Source: Piper betle (Eukaryota; Streptophyta; Magnoliopsida; Piperales; Piperaceae). From it: a stretch of 64,000 nucleotides of DNA. The position numbers and the translations under genes are program-made. The stretch is from contig JAURVB010013997.1 of the NCBI GenBank assembly GCA_033002965.1, positions 1 through 64,000 of the forward strand, read 5' to 3'. Below, in pieces: positions 54,945 through 64,000 of the stretch. The number at the start of each line of letters is the position of its first letter. Positions within the stretch are counted from its first letter, which is position 1. The notes beneath the pieces are model-generated. The model did no database searches, had not been told where the DNA came from, and was given only the letters and a program-made list of their open reading frames with translations.

Positions 54945-55171
54945 GATTTAACAAAGAACATAGATGATGAATGAACGATGAATGGATGATGGATGAATGA
55001 AGTTGGTGAAACGGAAAGGGAAATTGTATTTCAGGAATACAAAACCAGAACAGAGTATTTTTCTTCCCCTGTTTCACATCCGCCCCAGCTTTTATACTTC
55101 AAATCTGGCCCCTAATTTACCTTTTGCCCCTTTCCCGCCTATTACAATCCCAACTCACTTTATTTGTATCA
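54866..55171 (-). repeat. 5' LTR of gypsy element 2
   Basis: TGTTAACTCC...TTTGTATCA on the plus strand, followed by CCCCG, the right duplication copy. Confidence 0.93.
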
Positions 55172-55470
55172 CCCCGTCAACACTGTTGTACCACGGAACC
55201 AAGGAGGAAGGCTTGCTGGAGTTCCGTAGCCATCTACCACCCTTCTGTTTGGCCAAGGAGAGGTGTTGCTGCTGTAAAGCGTCACAAAGCCTTGGAGCAC
55301 TAGTCGCCAAGAGAGGCCGGAATTTGCTGTCTTGTAACACAGCAGTCTCCACCGCCTTGCCGACGAACTGTCGCCTTGCCCATCGCTGGAGTTTATGGCC
55401 ATCCGTCACCAGGAGATCATTGCTGGTGCCGTAGAAGAGAACCCAGGCGAGGAGATCGACATGAGAAAGA
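55172..55470 (-). pseudogene. Unrecognised reading frame interrupted by gypsy element 2
   Basis: A minus-strand frame with HVDLLAWVLFYGTSNDLL, VTDGHKLQRWARRQFVGKAV and RPLLATSAPRLCDALQQQ runs into the LTR of gypsy element 2. Removing the element would continue it briefly on the other side (49901-49961). I do not recognise the family. It may be an old exon or a chance frame. Confidence 0.3.
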
Positions 55471-55679
55471 AAGAGGATGAGAAGTGAATTGCAGACCCGT
55501 TTACTTGTTTACCCGTTTGCATGGATACCCAGCGGACCATTTAGCTACACACTTTGATCGTGCATATTATGCCGACCACGTCCAAGTGCCCCTGATTGAG
55601 CCGCTGACCAACTCCAGATCCATTCGGCATTGGCGCACCATCCATCAAGAATCCCGACCCATTTAAATCTGGCAGCTAC

Positions 55680-57589
55680 TTATGCAAATCTATTTAATTA
55701 AAATAAAAATTTTAGGTGTTTTCCCAACATTCGATTGGTGCAAAACGTGGCACCCAACCGTTTTTTGGACATCTCAAACACGTTAGGGAAGTTATTTTTA
55801 GCATTTGAACAGAAAGAGGTGAACAAGGGCTATGAAGTAAAAGTTATTAAAAGTGGATCGATTCAAAGTTCAAAGAAATAATAAATTTGTGATTGTCATG
55901 TATCGTGAACCGCTATAGGGATTCACATTGAATCATTAAGAACCGCAAATTTTGTGTTGTACCTCGTTCGTTCATTTTATTTTTATGTTTTATTAACTCA
56001 CACGTTTTTTTTGTGTGATAAGGGCCACTTTGAAATCGTCCGCCTTGGACCCACCCCGCGACATTGAAGAATCATAGGAATGATTGATTCATCTGCCATA
56101 CAATTACAATCGAAATAGTTTCATTAATTTCAATTGATTTCACTTTTTATTTGAAACTTATTCGAAATTGACCGCTTTGATCCTATATCGAAGATATATT
56201 TACGATGTTTGTTCAATTTATTGATTGGTGCTAACCCTCGACCCCCTCTCCTGCTAAAAAAATCATTTGGGCTCGAGCTCCATCATGTATCCTAAAATTC
56301 TCATTAGGGATCATTAGAACAAACCAAACTATGTCGAGCCAAGAGCATCTTCGAGGATATAGGAAGGAAGCTTGGTCGGAATGAATAATTTTTTTGTTCT
56401 ATGATCGACTGGTATATACATCAACAACTTTGAATTGGATCACTTTATCCTCAACAAATAAGTACGCGGGCCAACAAAATCCTACTTATTCTTGCAAAAA
56501 GGAAAACTTAGGTGCTTTATAAAACACATATAAAAAAACATATCTCATTTAGCTCTTTCATGCCTACCATAACTAGTTATTTTAGTTTTCTATTGGCTGC
56601 TTTAACTATAACCTGAGGTCTATTGATTGGTCTGAGCAAGAGACGACTTATTTGAAATTCCTTGAATGAATGAACAATTAATTCAAATAAACAAACTTTT
56701 TCCGACGGTTTTTAGGTATTCTCTAGTTTCATCCTTTATCTATTTTCAACTCTTGGCTTAGTATTGAAATTCATGGGCTGAGCCCTAGATTCATCTCGAC
56801 ACGAAGCACTGCTGAGCAATTCCTTGCCAGAATAATTTCCTTTTTCATATTTTTTAAAACCAAAAAACATAAAAATTGTACTTTCTCACACATTTTTTTT
56901 CTTCCAATCCAAATAGTCCCTTAGAATTGGAGAATTATCCTTCCTTTACGCATGTTCATGAAATGGTATTAGTGTCCAATATACAGAACTTATAGGTTTC
57001 TACGAGAAATTTAAGAAAGAACAACGCACAATTATTTTCTTCAATTGCAAAGAGGCAGTTTTGTCTTTACTTTGTAACTCTCCATCATTAACAAATAGAA
57101 AAACATCTCTCTTTATTTAACTTGATTTAAACCTCATTTCGAGAGTAATGTATGTATAAAATGGATTAAACGCAGGTTGTTGCTGCTCATGCCTTAGCCA
57201 ATTGGTTGAACAGCAAATCTGTAACGTATTTTTTTAGTGTTTTTTCAAATAAATGGTCGTTCCTTTTTTAAAAAAGATACTTTGTTTGTTTGGCCTGTTT
57301 CTAAACTAAAATTAGCTCAAGATTAATTTGAAAATTAGCTGTATATCTTTTTTAATTGACTTTTCAAGATATAGCATGAAAAATATTGTTAACTTTCGTG
57401 TCTAGTAATATTTTATTGCTCACAATGCAATTGTAACTCTAACTCAAAGAATGTCATTTTTGCAGGTTAATCAAATACTAAGATTTGCTTACAGATTTCA
57501 TGAAATAATTTAGTTTTAATTGAAGCTCTCATATATTGAGCTACATTGTTTACAATTCAAAACCTAATATGAACTATGCAGTGTGTTAC
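55680..57589. other. Gene-free stretch
   Basis: About 1.9 kb of AT-rich sequence in which I recognise no gene, RNA or mobile element. The last bases (57585-57589, GTTAC) are the left duplication copy of solo LTR D. Confidence 0.5.
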
Positions 57590-60253
57590 TGTAACACCCC
57601 AAATCCGGTCCACGCTTATGAACCGAACCGGCATGTTACATGCCCTGGTTAGGTCGGCTAACCCGAACCCAACTCGCGTGGATCTAATCTCGGCGTCTTA
57701 AGAGGAATATATTACTCGTCATGTATAGATTAATGCACAAAATCCTAACATGATACTACATGGATAACATGTAAACTAAATTATACACCATCACATCAAT
57801 ATAATAATATCATAACAAAATATAACCACTCAATTGACTGACATGTGTGCAAGCGATGACAGTGCTCCTCTGTCCAAGCTGGCTCCTCCAACTCGTGATT
57901 ATTACTTACGTATAGTATAAAAACACCTCAGTAACAAGTGTTACTGGTCCGAAAAATAAAATAACTATAACAAGCTGGCTATGAGAGCAAACTCTCATAT
58001 GAAAGAAAATATCATATACTCCACGTGAATACTCTGAAGAGCACTACTGAGGAGCACTACTGAGGAGCCAATGGGATGCAGACCCGGTAGCATCCCAAAC
58101 TTAGTGATTTGCTGATGTTGTTGCTGCTCTCAATATTTTCTTACTTCATATTCTGGTCTCAAATCCTAAGCCCTCTCCTTACCTCCATATTTCTCCTGGC
58201 CTTGAGCACGAAGGCTGAGTACTCTCAGGCAGTCGCCTTTAGTACCCTTTGAACCACAAGTCTGGACATGTTACTAAACAGTACCCGTAAACCTCCACGT
58301 TCTCCTGGTGTGAGGAACTCAAACACAGAGTTGTCAGGATCCCTCGGGAATGGAATAGTCCGCTGGCACTAATCCAGAGCCCGCTTTGACTGTCACGACA
58401 TCCGCTCATGGTACGTACAGTTGGTTTCTCTATCTCTCCTCTCACTGAAAACACAAAAACTACATATATATAGGGTTGGGTAGAGATTTATATAATAGGC
58501 CCGAAGGCAACTTGTAGTGGATCTTGTTTTTGAAATCATCCTTGAGGGGTTATTAATCCGGAAAACTGTTCGGTTAAATGACCCGAGTGAAGTGGGATCC
58601 AATAAAACGTCACCCGTCCTGTAAATAATAAAATAAACATAATAGAAAAGAGCATAAAATAGAGACGAGTCCTAAACGGACCAGATAGAAGCTCCAAGCA
58701 TGTCATCGTGCCTAGGCGGTGAGCTCCTACTCCGTACCTACACATTAAAACTAAATACTAATGCCTGCTAACTAAATGATGAATCAAACTCGTCATGATC
58801 AAACACACTCACAATACAACATCAACCATAACAATCAACAATTATATAATCATAAGTATGAAAGAAATTCTAACTCCTATTCATACCAATCTTATCGTGT
58901 CTTTCTAAGTTATGTCGTAATCACTTATCATGCTCTCATTAGATCGCTTACTCTTCATTCACACTTAATCACATCATGCAACTCATCGTTTCGTCCATAA
59001 TTAAGCATTAATCACATCAATAAATCAACCCTAGCATGCTGTGCTAACAATCATCAAGTTTAAATTATAAATTCGAAGGTAATTATACCTCATGTTGTCA
59101 ACAATCGGCGAAGACTAGGGTTCCGTCGCGCATCTCGGAGCTCACATTCGGCGCTCGTCAGTGTCCGAAGTTCGATCAGGATCGACTGGATGGGCTCTGT
59201 GGAAGATTTAACGAATTCTAGCAAATCCGGTTTTCCGACAGGTTCCGGCGGTTTTCCAGCAGGTTTCAGTAGTTTTCTGGTAGCTTTCGACGATTTTTTG
59301 GCGACAATCACCAGTGGCATCTACTAGCTGGATAGGGGTCATATTGGGTACCATTGGAACCGGTTCAGTGAGCCCGATGCTTCTACAGTGTCAACATGGT
59401 CGGCAGAGGCTATGGCTCGCCAAAAAATGGGAAAAATAGGGCCGGAGGTGATGGGTAGCTAGATCTGGCCCGCCTGGGCGGCGATGGCCTCTGCTCCGGT
59501 CGGGGAAGGTTACTGGGTGGTCGAGGGTGTTGAGGCTACTGCTGGATCACGGTGGCGACGGTCGCCGACAACGCGATCGGCGACAGAAACACAACGCGGG
59601 CGCGATGCTAGTCGCGACGGTCCGGTGTCGTGGATGCCGAATGGTGGCTGGATCTGGTCTGGGCAGCACGGCGATGCAGTGGCGGGGCTGGGTAGCGTCG
59701 ATCGGCGGCAGGCCGACATCGACGGCGGTGGCGACGACAAGCAAAAGGGGCGGCATCGGGGCAAGGGTTTGGGCGAGGAAGAATAAAAGGTTGGGGGTGT
59801 TTGGTGGCAAACTCGTAAATAAGACTTGGTTCGTCTCCAGCTCGAGTCAAAAATAATAACTAAGTCGTATTAAATGCTAAAAAAATTGGAAAAAATCTCA
59901 TAAAATCAAACAAACACCAAAACATCATAATGATATGCTTTAGAACTATTAACCCACCCAAACTGCCCATAACGCGTCCTAACGCGGTAAACGGCCTAAA
60001 ACTAATTCTACGATCCACTATATATAAAAAGAAAACAAATAACTGGCATACTCTCATATATTCTGATAACTCATTCTGTTCTGCTGTTTTCATGACGTTA
60101 TCATCATATACTTGGGTACGCATGACCTCATAGCTCATACACGCGACTAGCGTCGGCTCAGTATACGTGTTCTGAATATGACTCGACTCGAAACTAATGG
60201 TCGAACCAACCGGTTTTGAATATAAAACTCTGACTCAAATCGTGGGTTTTATA
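57590..60253 (-). mobile_element. Solo LTR D of the long-LTR gypsy family
   Basis: Reads TGTAACACCCC at 57590 and ends GGGTTTTATA at 60253 (CA changed to TA). It is flanked by GTTAC on both sides (57585-57589, 60254-60258). On the minus strand it is colinear with LTRs A and B: the U3 dyad remnant, the GTGGGTTATTAG analogue near 59950, a CpG-rich core at 59470-59770, the frame-like patch near 58250-58400, and the end GGGGTGTTACA. It is much more diverged than A and B and has no primer site, so it is an older solo LTR. The GC-rich frames in it are not genes. Confidence 0.88.
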
Positions 60254-61267
60254 GTTACATACATTAGAAAAATGCAATTTATTATCTACGGGCTACATTG
60301 TAATGTACTTGAATTTCTAAATCAAGCCAAGTTGAGCAAGAGTATATACTAGGGCTTGACTTAATATCCCTTATCTTCTCTGCTTCTCGGTTTCTTGACT
60401 TCTCTTTTCGTTTCTGTTTCACAGTTTCTTCACCCTTTCACGTCTGTTTATAAATTTCAACTGTTTCTTACGTTTGTGTTTCTTTTATATAGCTTCTCTC
60501 TCTCGTCTGTCTTTGAGTCTGTTTGAGTTTGTTTTCAGTTTCCTTTCAGTTTGAATTCTTTTCTACCGTCTGTTCATACGTCGTGTGATTATGAAAACGT
60601 TTGAAAAAAAATTTCCAGTTTGATCTGCACAGTAACAGTTTAATGAAATTGTGTTTATACTGTATTGTGTATTGTATTTTGTACCTTGTACATTACATGT
60701 TGAATACTGTATTAAGTATGGTCTACTGTATTTTCTATCGTATGATTTGAAAAACTATACATCAGTACCTGTCTATATACTGTATGTATAAGTGTATTTC
60801 TGTGTATTTACGTAAGTAAGAAAAGAGAGTGAAATCCAAAATTTCACCACGAGTGACTTGTAAATTCTGTGAAAGTAATAAAGCGTGTAATTTGGGTAAC
60901 TATTCTCTGGAACTTATTTTATATGCCTCTGAGCTAGGTTTTAGTCATAGTTTAGTCAACGCCGTAAAGGCTATATATCATTTAAATTCTGTCTTTATGA
61001 TTCTGTTAGCCTCAGAGATAGGCTTTTCTATTTTTCTAATTTATGTTTATGTTCGTGGTTGCGGTTACGGCTGACCTTCCACAACACTCAATTTATATTG
61101 CCTATGAATATATATAAATTACTGTTTCCATGTTAAATTACATCTTGTGAATTACTACTGTGTTTATTCTTGTGATTACTTTATTATTATTGTGCTTATT
61201 GTCTATTATTGTTGCCATCTGTTCCGTAATTAAAAGAGAAAGTGATTTTGTGATCCGCGATCGTTGA
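60254..61267 (+). other. Probable promoter/leader of the endogenous pararetrovirus
   Basis: A pyrimidine-rich stretch (TTCTCTGCTTCTCGG, TCTCTCTCGTCTGTC) surrounds TTTATATAGC near 60485-60493, and further TGTAT-rich, non-coding DNA leads to the primer site at 61268. The left boundary is not fixed; 60254-60258 is the duplication copy of solo LTR D. Confidence 0.4.
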
Positions 61268-61280
61268 TGGTATCAGAGCC
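61268..61280 (+). promoter_or_regulatory. tRNA-iMet primer site of the endogenous caulimovirid
   Basis: TGGTATCAGAGCC, the negative-strand primer site that also defines position 1 in plant pararetroviruses. It lies about 145 bp upstream of the first coding frame. Confidence 0.8.
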
Positions 61281-61424
61281 AAATTAGAAACCTAGTGCAT
61301 AACCAAGGTTAGGTGACGCAGTACCTCATTGTAAGTCAACGCAAGGCCGTGGTTAGGCGAAGTCGCAGTTGTGAGGTGTTCTGCTATTCAAATTCCTAAC
61401 TGAAGGCGAAACTAGGTGGAAAAG

Positions 61425-62830
61425 ATGGCTTTAATCCAGAAATTGATTCGGAAATCAAAAGAGCTGGATAAAACCAAAATAACGGAACAACTTGTATATA
61501 ATAATATTGAACAAAACCTAAATAAATGGACTATTCCTAAAATACAACCTACTACTGTATATCAAAAGGACTAATAGAGTTTAAACAAGCCTATGTAATT
61601 AAAACATATGAAGATAGTATTAGTTTACAAAATTTTACTAATCACATATCATTATTAAACTCTAAGATACTAGAAGACTAAAGTAAGGAATATAATTACA
61701 TTCATTTAGGCTTAGTTCAAATAGCTGTAAAACCGTTAACTAGAGATGGACTAAATACATCTATACTCTTATGTTTAAGAGATAGAAGATACAATAAATT
61801 TCCAGATTCTCTTTTAGGAATTATTGAATCAAGTCTAGGAACTGGTCCGGTCTATTTCAATTGCTATCCCAATTTCTCTCTATCCTTGTCAGATCCCAAT
61901 ATTAAAGATAGTTTGTGTCTAAACATGCAGACACAAGGATATGACATGAAAGAGGGCTGTCAAAACATATGTTTGATATATAGAATATGTTTTAAAGCCA
62001 TGACCTCAGTAAACCCAAGATCTAGACTAGTATCGAAAAATGTAACACTACTTTATTTCAAATAGATACTACTAAGGCAAACATAGAAATTCCTAAAACT
62101 ATTCAATGGAATGAAATAACCTTACCTGAATCTTGGAAATTAGAAAAAATGGTTCCACCAATAATAGAAAAACGCGTAGCTAAAACTATTATTGAAGAAA
62201 CCAATGGAGATATTAATATTATATTTGGAAGACATAGTACAGATACAAGATATACAAAAAATCACATACAAGCATCTAGCTCTAATGTAGCGGGAATTAT
62301 AATGTCTGATAATAAAATTCCTCATGCTTTATATGAGGATGAACCAACATTTTCGGATATGAACTTCAAAATTAATACTATAATCTTTGAACCTAATAGA
62401 GCCAAATGTTCTAAAGAATTTATGAAAGAAGAAAATAAAAATTTTAGAACTTGGTATTTTAATACATTTAGTAAAGAACAGTTAGCTGAATATAAAATAC
62501 TATATTATGATGATTTGACCATGTTAGGATATGAAATACCATTCAAAAAATGGTTTAAGAATTTTACATCACCTAAAATATTAGTTACAAAAGAAACCCG
62601 TACATGGGAAACTTCAGAAGGTAAAACAATAACTAGTAAACATCCTCCAGTAGGTAATATTAAATATTAAATATGGTTCTATAGAAGCAATGAGTTTTGT
62701 ACATACTACTAATAAATCAGAAGATACAGCAATAATAATTAAACAAAATAATTATACTCATATGCATCTACAGACCATAGCATCTCAATTATCCTCAATA
62801 GAGGAAAATGTAATTGATAAACAAAATCAA
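61425..62830 (+). pseudogene. Endogenous caulimovirid movement-protein-like region, broken
   Basis: An ATG at 61425 opens a frame whose fragments resemble the 30K-type movement protein of Caulimoviridae: a hydrophobic segment with an LTRDGLNTS-type motif near 61740, a patch around 61830-61890, and a 173-codon open piece at 62149-62670. In a virus such a protein modifies plasmodesmata. The copy is dead: a stop at 61572-61574, another at 61679-61681, a frame change near 62050, a stop at 62668-62670 next to a short ATTAAAT duplication, and a further frame change near 62830. The family call rests on motifs and on the coat-like region downstream; the genus is not certain (petuvirus-like is a guess). 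Confidence 0.7.
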
Positions 62831-62834
62831 AAGT

Positions 62835-64000
62835 AAAAATTGATAGTGTACAACCTGTATTAATTAAGCCCCCTCCAAATCCTTATAACTTTAATACTAA
62901 GTCATCTACTAGTAATGAATTTTTAAAACAGATAGCTACTAAGTTAGATAATTTAAAAATTAAAGACTCTATAAAAGTTATTACAAAACATGACTCAGAG
63001 GATGACTTAATTCAACAATTTACAGACTCTATAAATGTAGCTAAACCATCTTTACAACAACCCTTACCTTTTACTAAGAATTACTATCAAAGGCCAACAC
63101 CTGCTACGGTCTTATTCGAAGAAAATGTACAATCAGTACTTAGTTATAATGGTAAATCCATTTATGAATGGAACTTAGATGGATTTACAGAGTATGAAAT
63201 AATTATCTTATTACATAACATGTTGATGTATGCTATAATATGTAGAACCAATAACAATAATGATAGATTAATTGCAGAAATGATGATTGCGGGATTTTCT
63301 GGCCAACTGAAAGGTTGGTGGGATAATCACTTGACGCAAAATCAAAAATTATAAATCATTAATGCAGTTAAAATAGAACCTGGTACTAATCAACAAAAGA
63401 AGACGCAGTCTATACATTAATTCAAACTATATTAAGATATTTTATAGGAAGTTTAGAAGAATTAAAATCTAGATCTCAAGAATTAATTATGAATATTAAA
63501 TGTCCTACATTAACTCATTTTCGATGGTATCAAGATACATTTTTAACTTTATTATACCAAAGGGATGATTCTAATTCAGACCTTTGGAAAGAAAGATTTA
63601 TTTCTGGTTTACCTAGATTATTTGCTGAAAAAATTAGAACCACATTAAGAGAGCAAAATAATGGAAGTATTCCGTATGAAAATTATACTTTTGGGCAATT
63701 AAAAGGTATAGTTATTGCGGAAGGATTAAAATTATGTACTGATTTATCCTTAAGAAATCAATTGAAAAAGCAAAAACTCTTAGGAAGAAAAGAACTAGGA
63801 GAATTTTGCAATCAATTTGGAACATATTTAACTCCGCAATATGCTCCAAATAATTATTATAAAAATAAAAATAAAAATAAAAAGAATAAAAAATCCTTTA
63901 TTCCTTATTATAAAAAAGAAATAAACCTAGAAAAGAACAACCAGAAAGAAAATCTAAAAAGAAAACTAAGAACTAAGAAAAATAAAGATTTTGCAACATC
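62835..64000 (+). pseudogene. Endogenous caulimovirid coat-protein-like region, broken, runs off the edge
   Basis: It contains the AGFSGQLKGWWDN motif (near 63290) typical of caulimovirid coat regions found in plant genomes, a later FISGLPRLFAEK-type patch (near 63600) and a very Lys/Asn-rich tail from about 63860. Breaks: a stop at 63352-63354 and a one-base frame change near 63393. The zinc knuckle, protease and RT would be expected beyond 64000. The decay shows an old, inactive copy. Confidence 0.75.

Larger units (their letters stand above)
49962..55171 (-). mobile_element. Older Ty3/gypsy chromovirus-like element 2
   Basis: 5210 bp, LTRs of 308 and 306 bp, perfect 5-bp duplication CCCCG (49957-49961 and 55172-55176), and primer site GCTCTGATACCA at 54851-54862. 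Its layout is that of element 1, in the opposite direction. By eye the LTRs differ at about 13 positions plus two single-base gaps, roughly 4%, so it is clearly older than element 1. The coding region has several frameshifts and stops. The chromodomain is reduced to a trace: NLEDKV just before the purine tract. Confidence 0.93.

Noticed and set aside
55155..55434. 145-codon plus-strand frame starting in the LTR of gypsy element 2
   Set aside because: It begins inside the LTR and crosses the insertion boundary, so it cannot be an old host gene, and no motif is present.
61425..62670. Possibility that the pararetrovirus copy is still expressible
   Set aside because: Several stops and frame changes in both coding regions rule out a functional protein from this copy.

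Overview
The window is nuclear DNA from a flowering plant, probably a eudicot: it has GT/AG introns, a FAR1-related gene, a Rubisco-activase-like gene, CNL-type NBS-LRR relics, tRNA-iMet-primed LTR retrotransposons and an endogenous pararetrovirus relic. The species cannot be named from this sequence. Only two host genes look substantially preserved. One is a FAR1/FHY3-related gene on the minus strand at the left edge (1-2086, 3' end outside the window, one frameshift). The other is a 12-exon gene for a Rubisco-activase-like AAA+ protein on the plus strand (14184-21078), whose exon lengths add up to an intact 435-residue reading frame.

The rest is layered mobile DNA. From left to right: a GC-rich patch with AATCGG inverted clusters and tandem repeats (2.3-4.1 kb); two divergent tRNA-like sequences in opposite orientation flanking a RING-H2 relic (4.9-5.85 kb); a very young complete Ty3/gypsy chromovirus (6150-11489, TSD TAAAG); a possible targeting-peptide exon; a 1.45-kb solo LTR (12234-13686, TSD GCCGG); the activase-like gene; an NBS-LRR pseudogene (21.3-25.4 kb) split by a TRIM-like element (22160-22785, TSD GGTAT); copia debris (25.7-33.1 kb); a long-LTR gypsy family at 33.1-43.1 kb, in which a solo LTR was hit by a second member that carries gag but no pol (35608-42790, TSD CTTGG); a second NBS-LRR pseudogene (45.7-46.8 kb) cut by an internally deleted copia element (46790-49901); an older gypsy chromovirus on the minus strand (49962-55171, TSD CCCCG); another solo LTR of the long-LTR family (57590-60253, TSD GTTAC); and a decayed endogenous caulimovirid (about 60.3-64 kb) that runs off the right edge.

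The strongest second-look items are the gag-only (TR-GAG-like) element nested in a solo LTR of its own family, the TRIM-like unit whose TSD encloses an extra PBS-containing tail, the compact chromovirus whose coding frame begins inside the 5' LTR and ends inside the 3' LTR, and three otherwise open reading frames each broken at a single homopolymer run. The homopolymer breaks may be assembly errors. All boundaries were read by eye; no database search was possible.
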